Source: Allodiplogaster sudhausi
Lineage: Eukaryota; Nematoda; Chromadorea; Rhabditida; Diplogasteridae
Direction: 5' to 3'
Assembly: GCA_945643635.1 (NCBI GenBank)
Contig: CALZFC010000043.1
Location: 518,501-582,500, forward strand
DNA: 64,000 nucleotides
In this document: positions 12,759 through 25,543 of the stretch, in pieces
How the letters are laid out: each line of letters begins with the position of its first letter
Numbering within the stretch: position 1 is the first letter of the stretch
Made by a program: the position numbers and the translations under genes
The notes under the pieces: model-generated
What the model saw: only the letters and a program-made list of their open reading frames with translations
The model's database searches: none
What the model was told of the DNA's origin: nothing

Positions 12759-12918
12759 CATTTTCTCTCTCGCGCTCTCTCACTATCTTTCTTTCTCGCG
12801 CTCTCTCTCTCACTCTCTTTCTCTCTCGCTCTCTCTCTATTTCTCTCTTTCTCGCATCTCCCCTTCTCTCTCTCTCTCTTTCTCTATCTATCTTTCTCTC
12901 TCTTCTCTCTTCTCCCAT

Positions 12919-12969
<51 letters not shown>

Positions 12970-13258
12970 CGTCTGCACTGTCTCTCTTCAACTCTCGCTC
13001 TCTCTCCGTGTCATCCCACTTCTTCGTTCTGATGACGTCGGCTTTCTTGTCGTTGAGCTTCTTAAGTTGTCGGTCGACGAAGTGGTTAGTCTGTAAGAAT
13101 GAGCTGTTCTCTAGCCATGAGCTTCTTTCCTTAACTGCTCGGATGCTCTTCTCCTCACTCATCTGAATTGACTTGAGTGGCTGCACCACATCTTCCGTGA
13201 GAGCTGCGGCCAGATTGCTGCAATCCATTGTTTTCTCGGCTAGACTAATGTTTCTACT
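7708..13258 (-). CDS. F-BAR and SH3 domain protein, NOSTRIN-like (main part)
   Basis: Exons on minus: up to 13258, 13020-13217, 12587-12662, 12476-12532, 12269-12387, 9111-9179, 8828-9040, 8738-8790, 8488-8626, 7996-8124 and 7708-7869. All junctions I could test close in phase except within 12269-12387. The first exons give F-BAR helices (LAAALTEDVVQPLKSI; ELERLEQAADADRTNPAR; LVEIAMKAEEAY; LQRQIEQLVPALQN). A helical linker and a Pro/Ser-rich segment (LPDPPLSPSPQPPLSIS) follow. The C-terminus is an SH3 domain: YRVLYDFTADSNEELGV, EEWLLGRL, GRFPASYVALCN and stop. F-BAR proteins bend membranes, and SH3 domains recruit proline-rich partners such as dynamin or WASP. The domain order matches NOSTRIN; other F-BAR/SH3 families remain possible. 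Exon 12269-12387 seems to lack one base: the frame changes between LEAIERQRL and FERLGRLQRQ. The N-terminal helix is not found on this strand. GT92 lies in the 3-kb intron 9180-12268. Confidence 0.65.
9235..11840 (+). CDS. Glycosyltransferase family 92 (DUF23-type), type II membrane protein
   Basis: Eight exons, 9235-9465, 9515-9676, 9723-9948, 10003-10085, 10139-10331, 11105-11240, 11284-11547 and 11594-11840, join without a phase break to about 513 residues. The N-terminus is a signal anchor (LLLLSSVSLLSCVLLLDFL) after a short basic tail. GT92 signatures follow in order: VYVYSAYFDDRPNS, FFIPLLISCPVPSS, NTVAVCVKGMDF, RLIEWMEAQFVFGADSITLY, YNDCFYR, the metal/sugar-binding DTDE-type VLVVDTDELVVP, and a C-terminal FNHFALHRL segment. 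Characterised family members transfer galactose to N-glycan core fucose in the Golgi; substrate here is inferred only. The family is strongly expanded in nematodes. Intron 5 is almost entirely an inverted-repeat element whose left arm supplies the last 22 coding bases of exon 5 and the splice donor. The gene is nested, antisense, in an intron of the F-BAR/SH3 gene. Confidence 0.85.
10310..11101. mobile_element. Inverted-repeat element (MITE-like, 792 bp) forming GT92 intron 5
   Basis: The left arm 10310-10414 is the reverse complement of 10997-11101 with about three mismatches in 105 bp. The interior (about 580 bp) is AT-rich and non-coding; minus-strand frame 10607-10903 shows no transposase motif. 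The splice donor G|GTATGG (10331/10332) lies inside the left arm, and the acceptor CAG (11102-11104) directly follows the right arm. No clear target-site duplication was seen. Confidence 0.85.
12106..12157. repeat. Perfect 24-bp-arm hairpin
   Basis: The left arm 12106-12129 (ATGAATGCGGTGGCCGAGCA then GTGG) is followed by loop ATGG and an exact reverse complement at 12134-12157. It lies in the large intron of the F-BAR/SH3 gene, 3' of GT92. GC-rich arms within AT-rich flanks suggest selection or a very recent origin. It could fold as an RNA hairpin on either strand. Confidence 0.9.
12711..12970 (+). repeat. CT microsatellite followed by (TA)n
   Basis: CT-dominated tract with interspersed TCTTT and CGCT units, ending in about ten TA units (12946-12970). 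It fills the intron between exons 12587-12662 and 13020-13217 of the F-BAR/SH3 gene, where it is purine-rich on the sense strand, opposite to the usual orientation in short introns here. Confidence 0.95.
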
Positions 13259-14172
13259 TGGATATCATAGAGTGCATCTCAGGAATGCCACCTGTGAATG
13301 GCTGCGTGAATTCAACTCCAAGCTCTACACTCTCTGAGCAGATCCAACAATCATCTGCCTGAGGCTATGCTATCCCCCAATCCATCTTCAGCCAGGGATC
13401 AAGCCGGATATCAACTAGTCGAGAAATTTGCTGTTAGTCAATCTTTTGATTTCTCTTTCTTAACTTCTGAGCCCAAGTCTATTCTTTCTTTCGTTTTTGT
13501 TCTGCAGTCCTCTACACATTTACAAGAAAATGATTGTTGTCCATCCACATGAGATCTCGGTGCAAGTGAGCAGTGTTTATCTTCCCTCTCTATCCCTCTC
13601 CTCTCTTTCCTTACGAGGAACATCATTTGTGCTTGAGAGTCAGGCTATTTTTTAGGGGGAGAAAGTTGGCGAAAATTATTATGGAGACGTTTCAGAGAAT
13701 GAAAGGACAAAAAACCATCTCTACTACTCATAAAAGTAGATAATAAGCAGACTACGGGATCAGACTGAGGTGGCGAGTGAGAGCGGCAGAAAGAGAGAGA
13801 GATAGAGAGAGAGAGGGACGGGAAACATGAAGTGGGGGAATATTACTGTTACATATATTCAACGAAGCGCTTGAAGCTTGTGCTCAAGTGGAAGGGTAAG
13901 GTTATCAACAGCAGTTGCCTTCATTCTTCTCTAGTTTCCCTCTCTCTCTCTCTCCTCCGTTCTTCTTATCAAGGAATTTCCAGTTTTTTTGGGTTTCAAG
14001 TCTTTTTTTTCTGTGACTACCACATTTACTCTCGTTCTTTCCAATTGATGATGAACAAGAAGAGATCGTGCGGAGCTTGGCTTCTTCTACAATATCATAA
14101 CTGCATTCATATTTCTGAGCCCTTAACACTGACCATTTCTGCTTACTGATTTCCTCTCTTCCTACATTCCAG

Positions 14173-14392
14173 GCACCTTCTACTTTCGCACAACTCCGTC
14201 AGACAGTCCAGACAAACAATGACAATCTACGGGAGGTCATCTCTATTCTCAATGAAAAGTCGGCTTATTTGACATGGAAACGAGGTCACGATCCAAGATT
14301 CCTGTGTTAAGGGCGGAGCTTGATCTTCACTACTCGAATTCCATGCACAAGCTGGCAGCTCGCCTTCACAAACTAACACAGAAAGCAGAGTG
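14173..14392 (+). CDS. F-BAR N-terminal exons on the opposite strand
   Basis: Two exons, 14173-14258 and 14312-14392, are joined by a 53-nt intron and close in phase. They read FAQLRQTVQTNNDNLREVIS, ILNEKAELDLHYSNSMHKLA and ARLHKLTQKAEW. This is the first helix of an F-BAR domain, comparable with the start of NOSTRIN, where a helix of this kind precedes the part encoded on minus at 13.0-13.2 kb. No matching remainder is visible on the plus strand downstream. Either a local inversion (real or from assembly) separates these exons from the rest, or they are a stranded copy. The translation start and any exon before 14173 were not found. Confidence 0.55.
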
Positions 14393-15734
<1,342 letters not shown>

Positions 15735-18606
15735 TCAGGATGACTGGAGATGGGAGAGACGTGGATGGAAGTGCTTCCTTGAATGAGTGCGTATTCCTGA
15801 TTCATCAATCAGATCAAGAGAAAGCAAGAGTTGTCCTTCTTGCAGTACAATCGAGCTCGAATCTTAATTGTCATTTGATTGAGTAAAAAGAATAAATATC
15901 TTGCAAACAAGCCTCGACATATATATGTATGTATGTATGTACATATACATTCTATAGTCAAAAAGCAGAGAACTTGAAATGGTGACGTTGTCAAATATTG
16001 GTATTGGAAAACCGCTGTCAACTATCGTCTTCGCTAACACAATCGTGACGTTTTCCAGCATTTCGCTGAATAGCTTCAGAAACCTAAACGATGATCAATT
16101 AATGAAGTCAATGTTAAATGGAGGAATCGATATGACCTTTCGGAGAATTGATCGATTGTCGAGAAGACTTCCTTGGCATTCATCGTGACATTTCCAATTC
16201 TCCCAGTTAGAATGTGTCCTTTTATGTAAGGATCAATGCTAGCAGACGCATCGATCTCTAAAGAATATAAACATGACAATGTTTCTGGAACTTTAACCTA
16301 CCTAATAAATGTCCTGTCCTAAAACAAATTACAAATAAAACCTGGAAATACGAACTGAGTTGAGCGAGGGAGTTGGGATGATCGCTTTTAGGGAAGACAT
16401 AAAACTCGACGGCAATGGATAGAATGATTGTTGCGTTATCTGAGGAGAGAAATACAATCGGCCGAGTTAGCAGAGAGAGTACAAGAGAAAGATGAGAATT
16501 CGGGAAGCGAGTGGACAACTCTGGCAGAAATGCTCCAATGCAAGTCAACAGACAACTGCAAATCCCAAAGGCGGCTCATTCAGGATTAACCATAATTCAT
16601 GTCATATTTATCTTTACATTAATTACTTACATTTTAGTCTGCAAAGACATTAAGAAATGCGAAAATGCTAACGTCGTTTTGAGAAATTTCTCCAGCGGTG
16701 GAACGTTTTCGTGGGTGATTGTAAGAGATGAAGGGAGATTATCGAAAGCAGTTTGTAAGAGACAATTTGGAATCTGTTCAGAGATCCACACAGAGAACAT
16801 CCGCGGATTCATGACGTCATCTGAATTTCTCTGTCGTTCATTCTAATTGTATGCTAACAAGAAAGAAAATAGATGACACTCTTGGAGTGGAGAAGCCGGA
16901 AGAGAGCAGGCAGATCTATTGCCGAAGAGGATGTGAGTGGAAGACTCCATCTGCACATGGCTTCTAAATTCATCTTTAACAATATATTTTGACCAGGAAA
17001 GAAATTGTCTGAATCTGACGGGGTGTAGATCGGATCTCTCTGTAGGAAGTAGGTTAGGAAGATGTTCTTGCCAAGTGAAACAGTGGTAGGCAGAGAATGT
17101 AGAAATTTGTTAGCCTCAGTAGTTAGAACATTTCGGGCAAGTTGACAACCCTAATGAAAACTAATTATGTAGTTTATTGATGTTGGCCTGAGAATAGGAA
17201 GTGCATATTTATCAACCTGTTTGTTCAGCTGCTCTCGGATGGCCTCCGAGAGAGGATTGTTAAAGAGATTGACGAGCCATTCCAAAACTCCTCCGTAGAT
17301 TCTTAACGTTCTTTCAAATCAATCAGTTACTTTAGCTTCTTGACGAAACAGTACTAAAAAAATAGCTGACTGGAGAGAAAACTCGTGAACATCAGTGTTG
17401 CATTCCGTAATCGAAAACTGAGGATGGCCTTCTTACAAAGAAAACAAATAATATTATAACTTAAAGAGGGGAATTGAGAACCAAACACAGTTGCTAGTGC
17501 AGAAACGGCGAGGCCGAAGTCGGCGGCGACCACGCGGAAGGAACCACTCTCAACGATGGGAAACAGCAAAGTGTACTCCACAGTGAACAGGCCTGGAAGT
17601 TGAACTGAGAAGCAAGGAAGGAACTCATTGCATACCTTCTATTCTAACGCCACACCCTTTCGATTGCCAATGAAAGCCGCGGCTGTCGATTGCAAGGGTA
17701 AATCTGTATAATATGTACATACATACATACATACATATGCAAATAAAAGAAGAACGTGGCAGCTCAATAACAAAAGAAAGACAAACTGTGGAGATGCGAC
17801 TTTAACAACGCGGAGATTGAATGCGTAGAGAGTGCCACTCCCTGGCCCTTCCAATGCAATTGAAATGTTTGGAAGCACGACACCGGGAACTTCCTTGTCA
17901 ATCTTAACTTCTTCTTTCTTTCAACCCATTAATCCATAACTTGCAAAATAAGGTTTGGAAATCGGGTACTCTTCAGCTATTTGTACCCCAAAACCCCAAA
18001 AGTTTTCACAAAATTTTTTTCTGAAACTTGGCTCAAGGGGGTTGTTTGGCACGAGGAACACGAATATAACATTCTTTTTTTAAATTATTATGTCATTTAA
18101 ACAAGTAACAATCAGGTTTGTGGAAAATAAGTTTTGGCTCAGATCGCGTTATAAATCTCGCAAAAGAAGGTTATTTGGCACGAGGAACAAGAATATGACT
18201 TTCATTTCACACAATTTTGTCGTTTTGGGAAGGTTCGCTACATATGGTAAAGTGAGCATCGGGCGTGGACGGTCACTCGTGCTGTCCACTGCCAGAAACA
18301 TTCCACAAAACTGACTGTAACTCGTTTAAATGACATTATAATTTAAAATGAATGTTATATTCGTGTTCCCCGTGCCAAACAACCCCCCTGAGCCAAGTTT
18401 CAGAAAAAAAAATTTGTGAAAACTTTTGGGGTTTTGGGGTACAAATGGCTGAAGAGTACCGGAAATCATACAATGCGCTTAGCAGATTTGCTGAAGAAGC
18501 TGAAGGCAGATCGGTTCGCGCGAATTTTGAGAGTTGTGGGAGAGGAAGAGACGATGGAAAGTAGAAAGAAGAAAAGAAGACATCGAAGAAAGGCCTTGCC
18601 AGCCAT
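15735..18606 (-). CDS. Secreted BPI/LBP/CETP-family lipid-binding protein
   Basis: Thirteen exons on minus (18472-18606, 17787-17917, 17636-17682, 17461-17592, 17371-17428, 17217-17310, 17020-17150, 16878-16963, 16631-16820, 16342-16555, 16137-16255, 15974-16083, 15735-15862) join in phase to about 524 residues, close to the usual 480-500. The start gives a signal peptide (MAGKAFLRCLLFFFLLSIVS). The N-terminal barrel contains VLPNISIALEGPGSGTLYAF, ITECNTDV, GVLEWLVNLFNNPLSEAIRE and GCQLARNVL. The C-terminal barrel begins at MFSVWISEQIPNCLLQTAF and contains GAFLPELSTRFPNSHLSLVL and ILAKT-like VLAKTIVDSGFPIPIFDNV. The family binds lipids or lipopolysaccharide in a two-barrel tubular fold; ligand here is unknown. 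Intron 1 is mostly an inverted-repeat element inserted next to the donor. Confidence 0.85.
17965..18460. mobile_element. Inverted-repeat element (496 bp) with 8-bp target duplication
   Basis: Long imperfect terminal repeats: 17965-18105 pairs with about 18313-18460 (ends GGTACTCTTCAGC / GCTGAAGAGTACC). Flanks GGAAATCG (17957-17964) and GGAAATCA (18461-18468) look like an 8-bp target-site duplication with one change, the size produced by hAT elements. It lies in intron 1 of the BPI-like gene; the duplication begins 3 bp from the GT of the splice donor. No transposase frame. Confidence 0.8.
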
Positions 18607-19109
18607 CTTCTTTCTTTCTTTTCTCCTTCTGCCTTCTCCGCTGATATAACGGTCTGTTATCATTTCTGTGCATAAGCAGAGATTCAAGTGACTAATGTCA
18701 ACAGGAAAAATGCTTTCTCCATCTCTTTAAGGTTTTGATCGATTTCAGCCGATGAGCAGTTATTGAATGTTATTTTCTCATCCGTTGATTGGGAAGATTG
18801 TGAATAATCTGCGGAATGATTACAATAGACCGCCTGCTTCAACAGCAGTAAATGGCAAAGGAATTCACGAGCAGTCAGCAACATTTTACCAAAGTGTAAG
18901 CGCAAAATAAAATAATAGAACATGAATTCGCCAGGAATTATATGTGATTTGAATGCGTGCTACGGTAGATGAGTGACATATCTGTTGAACTGGAAACGAT
19001 CGGCAGAGAAGGCCCGTGCAGGACGAGCAGAGGGATTCCGTCCAGACGACACCGCAGAGGACCCTCGCTGGGCCGAGGGAGCGCGGGATCCGGCAGAACT
19101 CCTCAACAC

Positions 19110-21087
19110 TCATTCTCTCTTCACATTAACATCTAGAAGACGTTCAGTCAAAGCACTTATGTACTTCCGTGATGAAGGAGACGAAGGCTCAGAGCGAGTC
19201 TGCTCAGCTGCCTGCAGCTCCATTAGCCTTCGGTTGTACTGCCACTCTGCAAGAGTAGAGAGGGAAAGAGGAGAGAAAGAGATAGAGAGATGAGAGGGGA
19301 GAGAGAGAAAGAAAGAGAGAGATTGAGATAGCGAGAGGAGAAGGGGAAAGAGGAGAGATAGAGAGAGGAGAGAGATTGAGATAGAGATTGGAGAGAGGAG
19401 AGAGGGAAAGAGGAGAGATGGAGATAGAGAGAGGAGAGAGGAGAGAGGGAAAGAGGAGAGATAGAGAGATGAGAGATAGAGATAGAGAGAGGAGAGATAC
19501 AGTACCGTCCAACATTGTTGGGTCTGCGATTAATAGGATTAATTAAATTAATTTAAATAATTCAAACTCTAATTGTGGAGCGGGGACGCATCGTCTTGTG
19601 GTTTTCTTTACAGGAAAGTGATTTTGCGGTATGGAATAAGTATTCATCAAGTTAAACTGCGAAAATGTCATAAAATGACAGAAATCTGAAAGGGTGGCTT
19701 TTCCCCGCTGTTTAGCAGCAGTTTTGCATGAAAATATGATTTTTCAACATTTAAGCCTCAAAAGTCGTGTAAAAGTAAATTGAATGCTATTATTAATTAT
19801 GAAATCGTCCCACAAACACAATGAAAGCAAAATTGTAGCAGAATAATCACAAATAACAATACTCTAGTTTTTCGAACATGCTTTTGGCATGGCCCGGCAG
19901 CGCATTGTGCTAAAGACCGGGGAAAAATCAACCTTTCAGATTTCTGTCATTTTATGACATTTTCGCAATTTAACTTGATGAATACTTTTTCCATATCGCG
20001 AAATCACTTCTCTGAAATAAAACGACAAGAGAATGCGTCCCCGCTCCGCAATTTGAGTTTGAATTATTTAAATTAATTTAATTAATCCTATTAATCGGAT
20101 TAATCCTATTAATCGCGGACCCAACAATGTTGGACGGTACTGTATGTAGAGATTGAGATAAAGAGAGGAGAGAGGGAAAGAGGAGAGATAGAGATAGAGA
20201 GAGATACGTAGAGATTGAGAGAGAGAGAGAGTACTGAAAAAATGAAGAAACTTTTGAGAGTGGCGGAAGACGGAGGCCCAGTCTTGGAAGAAGAAGGCTT
20301 AGCCGAATTTGCTCTTTTCTCAGCAAAGCCAGCAATGGACCCGCCATTCCTCCCGGAATACTTTCTGATCTCCTCCAGAATGTAATCATCGCTGATCTCT
20401 TCCGGCTCTTCCTTTTCTGTTTCCCTTGAATCAAGAAAGAGAATGCCATGAATATTGCGAAATGAACTGACGGAGGAGGCTCCCTCTTGGTCGCGCTCAA
20501 TCCACGTGTTGAAGTCTCTTTGTGATGAGAGGGTGGTGGAGGTTGTGTGATGTATTCCGGTCCTCTTCGTGTACCCGGATAATATTGTCCGTGATGCCAG
20601 TTTTCAAATGGTTGCGAATCTGTGGAGATGCTGATGGAATATTATATTCGAGTTCTCTGCGAGGACAAGAACGGAAAGCAGATTAAAGTTTAAAAAATTG
20701 CACGCTGACCAGCATTAATGGATTCGCCGTTCTGGAGGACCTCGATGAGGGCGTCCAAATCCATTTCTCCTTCCGCTCCATTCAGACCGAGTTCTCTCAA
20801 TTCTCTTTCTCTTCGTAATTTGTCCTTCAGTCGCTTGATCTGTAAATATCGACTAAAACGCTGTACACTTTGGCAACTGTACTGGTCAGACTACGCAATT
20901 ATGCTCGTTTTCTACGTAAAAATTATGAACAGTACATGTTTCTATAATCGTAAGAAGGCAAAAGTAATCTGATGGTTTTGGCCCTAACCTGTTCGTGTCT
21001 TCTCCTTCTGCTCTCCTTGTCGATCTCCTCTTCCTTCTTCGTATCGGCCCATTTGTTGAAGCTGAAGGTGTTGAAGACGTTTGCCAT
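19110..21087 (-). CDS. Charged, probably coiled-coil protein, unidentified
   Basis: Exon 20989-21087 begins MANVFNTFSFNKWADTKKEE and ends with an RRRRHEQ run. Exon 20710-20839 is a highly charged helix (LKDKLRREREERELRELG) followed by MDLDALIEVLQNGE. Further coding segments lie at about 20575-20660 (YNIPSASPQIRNHLKTGI), about 20235-20510 (NTWIERDQEGASSVSSFRNI; EEISDDYILEEIRKYSGR) and 19110-19250 (EWQYNRRLMELQAAEQTRSE; KYISALTERLLDVNVKRE, then TGA). The first two junctions close in phase; those around 20.5 kb are uncertain. After the TGA (19110-19112) the same frame stays open for about 48 codons. No family recognised. A Tc1/mariner-type MITE occupies the intron between the last two exons. Confidence 0.6.
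19500..20142. mobile_element. Tc1/mariner-type MITE, 643 bp, TA target duplication
   Basis: Ends are CAGTACCGTCC... and ...GGACGGTACTG, flanked on both sides by TA (19498-19499, 20143-20144). The terminal CAGT and TA duplication are the Tc1/mariner signature. Almost the whole element is a fold-back: 19500-19730 pairs with 19930-20142 with few mismatches. No transposase is encoded, so it is non-autonomous. It sits in an intron of the unidentified minus-strand gene. Confidence 0.9.
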
Positions 21088-21843
21088 CTTCAAGATTCTC
21101 ACTTCTGAACTATTCTGCAAGCCCCCTTGGCTTGTTCTTTTAACAGAACTCAATGTCACTCTCTCAGTTACGCTCTCACTCTCTCACACTCTCACTCACT
21201 AATTCTCTTACTCTCTTGTTTTACCTCTCTCACTTCTCTATTTTTCTCTTCCGGTTGTCTTTCTCTATTGTATGTCTACCATAATATTCCACCCTCAATT
21301 GTCTCTTTTGCTGCTTCCCAGAATTCTCCCTTAGCGACTCGACTAAATGCTATCATAGTACGCAAAACTTTGCTTTCTCTTCCTTTCTTTTATATTCTTT
21401 CTCTCCATTTTGTCTCTTTCCGGGATTTCTTAAACTGCTTTAGCTGTGATAAAATGAAGTCTCAAGAGTGAATATTCATTCTCGTACAATCTTAAGGCAC
21501 AACTTCAGTAGAAGTTCAAATTGAAAGAGAAAGACGAAATGTTCAAGACCAGAAAGTCTCTCAAGTAGGAGAAAAAGGAAATGAAACGTAGAAAGGAAAC
21601 CCGATTTGACCCATGAATGTCAAAATGACAAGAACTGCCTTTTGAGGCACGCCTGGAGGGACCGGCTGACGACAAATTCAACAGGACATGCATAACAAAC
21701 CAGATCGATATCTCAAATTCTACAAATATTTCAGCTATATTAACTCTATTTAATAACCGGGGTCAGCTTAGTAAACCCCTCTATACAGACCACATTTAAA
21801 TGTATGCAAGTAATTAATAAATAATAACGTGGCAACAAGAGAT

Positions 21844-24376
21844 CTATTGGTGAGCAGGGACACTCTTTTCAGTGCAGATGTCATCTCTGCTAGCTGACTG
21901 CTTCAGGCGAACCCGCATGAGATAGGGTGCGAGGGGGTTGTGGTGGATCTCCCGGACTTCGTCACGCCATGCTGGGTGAGGCAGCTCATCACTTCTCATA
22001 CCCTCACCATAGCCAGCGAAGGGATGCACTGGTGGTGCACTGAAAAGGCATATAAATAAGGGAGAGAGAGAGAGAGGGACAGAGAGAGATCGAGTCGAGA
22101 GAAAGAATGGAGAGAGAAAGAAGGGAGAGAAAGTGGGACAGAGAGAGAACGAGAGAAAGAATGGAGAGAGAAAGAAGGGAGAGAAAGTGGGACAGAGAGA
22201 GATCGAGAGGAAGAATGGAGTAAGAAAGAAGGGAGTGAGAGAGGGACAGAGAGAGAGAGAGCAATCGAGAGAAAGAATGGAGAGACAAAGAAGGGAAAGA
22301 GAGAGACAGAGAGAGATCGAGAGAAAGAATGGAGACAGAAAGAAGGGAGAGAGAGAGTGAGTGAGAGAGAGAAGAAATGGATATAGAAAGAAGGAAGAGA
22401 GAGAGATAGAGAGACTTACGAGTAAATCTGTTGCGCAGCTGTGATGAACTTGATGGGAGGTGACGACAAACTGGAATAAATCATTTCTTGAGGATGGGCA
22501 GAAGACATCTCATCGCCGTGCATCTAAACAATTTAAGTCATTGACAAGAGAGAGAAGATAGAGCGAGAGAAAAGAGAGAGACAGAGACAGACAGAGAGAG
22601 ACGGAGACAGAGCGAGCGAGAGAGGGAGAGATTGAGAAAGAGAGAGAGGGAGAGAGAAAAACCTTGGCATGCATGACGGAAGTGGTTGATGACTTGGAGG
22701 AGGAAGAATTGCAGTGGAAGAGAGTGAGAAGCACGGGCAGAATGACCAGCCCATGGAGAGCACCCAACCCAATGACTAGAAGAATGGTCTTGAGGAAGGC
22801 ACGAAAGACGTAGCTCTCTGCAGAGGCAAGGAAGGACACTCCGAGCATCGTAGACGAGGCCGACTGTAGAATTGGAGTGCCCACTGCGTACAATGCACGA
22901 CGCATCCGAACACTGCTGCAGAGATCTTCTCCCTGCAATATCAACATCATTCTTATCTTACAAATCAATTACTCCCTTCAGTCAAAGAATCAAGTGTGCA
23001 TAGTCACGTTCTCCTTTCCTTCTCGCCATGACCCCTATGGAATCTGGACGATTAGCAACGTGTGCTTGAGTTCTTTAGAGAAACAAAGCAGCGATTGCTT
23101 AGAGGATTCCATAAGCTGCTTAAATTGGAAGAGCCCAAGAAGATATATCTATGTTTGTATGCAATGTAAAGAGGAGAGTCGAGGAGCTAAGAGAAAGACT
23201 GAGAAAGTAGGAGAGGAGAACCGAATCGAGATGTAAACAAGAAGAGTCAACGACGAAGCAAGGGCATATCAAGTGAACGGAAAATAAGATATTGGTGAAG
23301 TGGAACATATAACTTACATATATACATATGAATACTGTACATACATATAAACACGCATGCAAATTTTTGTATGTATAGTCCTTTATTATTTTGCGATAAA
23401 ATTAGCCTTGCTGAAGTTGTAGGCGAGGTGAGCAGCGAAGTCAACGCAGAAACCGATGGACATGACGATGGTGACCATGCTGATGAAGTCGAGACGAACT
23501 CCCCAGAAGGTCATGAAGCCAAGGATTCCAACATTAATAGAGACTATCGAGAAGGAGACCTCAAGCAAATACCAATCATAACAACATCAGGGAAGAAAAT
23601 GGAGAGGAACCCAAATTGCTGCGGAGGGCTCAGGAATCAGGATCAGCGAGACAAGCACAACTGCCACGCCCGCGTAGGCTATCGAGGACAGCGTCCCCGG
23701 CAGAACTGCGTTGTACTGCTCAGCGAACTGGAAGAAAGAGAGGGATGGAGAGTGGGAGAGAGAAGAGAGGTAGAGAGAGGGATAGGGGGAGAGAGAACAG
23801 AGGCAGAGAGAAGGAGAGGGGAGAGAGAAATGAGGTAGAGAGAGGGATAGTGGAGAGAGAAGAGAGGTAGAGAGAGGGATAGGGGAGAGAGAAGAGAGGT
23901 AAAGAGGGGGAGAGGGAGAGAGAGAAGAGAGGTATAGAGAGGGAGAAGGGAAGAGAGAAGAGAGGTAGAGAGAGGGATAGGGGAGAGAGAAGAGAGGTAA
24001 AGAGAGGGAGAGGGAGAGAGAGAAGAGAGGTATGGAGAGGGAGAAGGGGAGAGAGAACAGAGGTAGAGAGAGAGGGGGGGAGAGAGAAGAGAGGTAGAGA
24101 GATGGAGAAGGGGAGAGAGAAGAGAGGGAGAGGGGGAGAGAGAAGAGAGGTAGAGAGAGGGAGAAGGGGAGAGAGAATAGAAGTAGAGAGAAGGGCACAG
24201 AGAGACCTGGAAGAAGTCGGCATAGACTCCTGTCTGAATGGAAGAAGAGTCCGCTAATGAGCGAAAAAGATGCATCGCACGACTCTGATTCCCTGCTCCG
24301 ACGTGGCGGAGTTGGACTGGCACGCGAGAGGCCTCCAGGCGAAGACCCGCGCCATCAAAGACTATGTCTCTGGAGA

Positions 24377-24426
<50 letters not shown>

Positions 24427-25500
24427 GAGAAAGGGAGCGAGAGGGAAGAGAGAGTGAGAGAGGTGGAGTGGGAGAGAGAGAGAGTAGAGAGAGAGCTAAA
24501 AAAAAATTGGTTAATAATATCGCTATCGTCGAACACCATAGTAAGAGAATTCGTGCAATTGACAACCAAACATTCCAGGAAAAATGACTAAGAATAAAAT
24601 ACTACCGAACTCAACAGTCCACGCTTCAACGAAAAGCTTATTCGATTTCGAAAAAAGCTAGAACTTTTAATGGGCAACGGTTCCTATATACATACATATG
24701 AGTACATGTATCTATTTAGATACATACATACCTTGCATACTTCGCATACTGTGGTTGTGAGAGAAAGACGTTCTGTAGGAGATAAACAAAGTTGTCTTGG
24801 GTGACGAGAAGCCCCGAGGCTTTGACGGAAGCGGAAAACATTCGCAACCTCAAGCGAAGTTACGTTGGATAGCACTGGAAATGATACAAGAATAGAGTAA
24901 GGAGTAGCCAGTAAAAGATACGGTAAGACAGGAAGAAATAGGAGTCGGAGGAGCCAGTGAAAAGATACAGTAAGAAAGGAAGAACCAGGAGTCGGAGGAA
25001 CCAGTGAAATGATACAGTAAGAAAGGAAGAACCATGAGTGAGGAGCCAGTGAAATGATACAGTAAGAAAGGAAGAACCATGAGTCGGAGGAGCCAGTGAA
25101 TTCAGTGTGTTCGTAGAGTTGTATCTCTCGTTCCAGCAACTGCCAAACTCTTGACTGCCGAGATGAATCCAACTTTGTCAGATTGTACATCCATACGTGA
25201 AGATAACTACCGTATTCTACAAGATGAACACTGACTAATCAAATTAGCATACTATAGAAAGATCCGATGAACTTATTGACAAGATAAATTAACTGCGATA
25301 ACCAGAAAAAAGCAAACCTGAGAAGTATTTTTCGGCGATGCGAAGGGTGCGTTTGCCGTAGGAATTATCAGGGAGAAGGTCATTCGGTTCCAGTCCTAGT
25401 TTCACTCTTGTACAACCCCATGCAGCTATTCCCTGCAACAACGGCGATAGAGAGAAAGAGAAGCGAGAAGAGAAGAAAGAGAGACAGAGAGTAAGAGAGA

Positions 25501-25543
<43 letters not shown>

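Noticed and set aside
18684..18893. Small minus-strand gene of about 66 codons between BPI-like and the unidentified gene
   Set aside because: Starts MLLTAREFLCHLLLLKQ, which looks signal-like, but no splice context, family or further support.
23587..24569. Ser/Leu-rich frames up to 296 codons on minus
   Set aside because: They are CT-repeat introns of the PTR gene read through; only 24207-24369 and 23611-23727 inside them are real exons.
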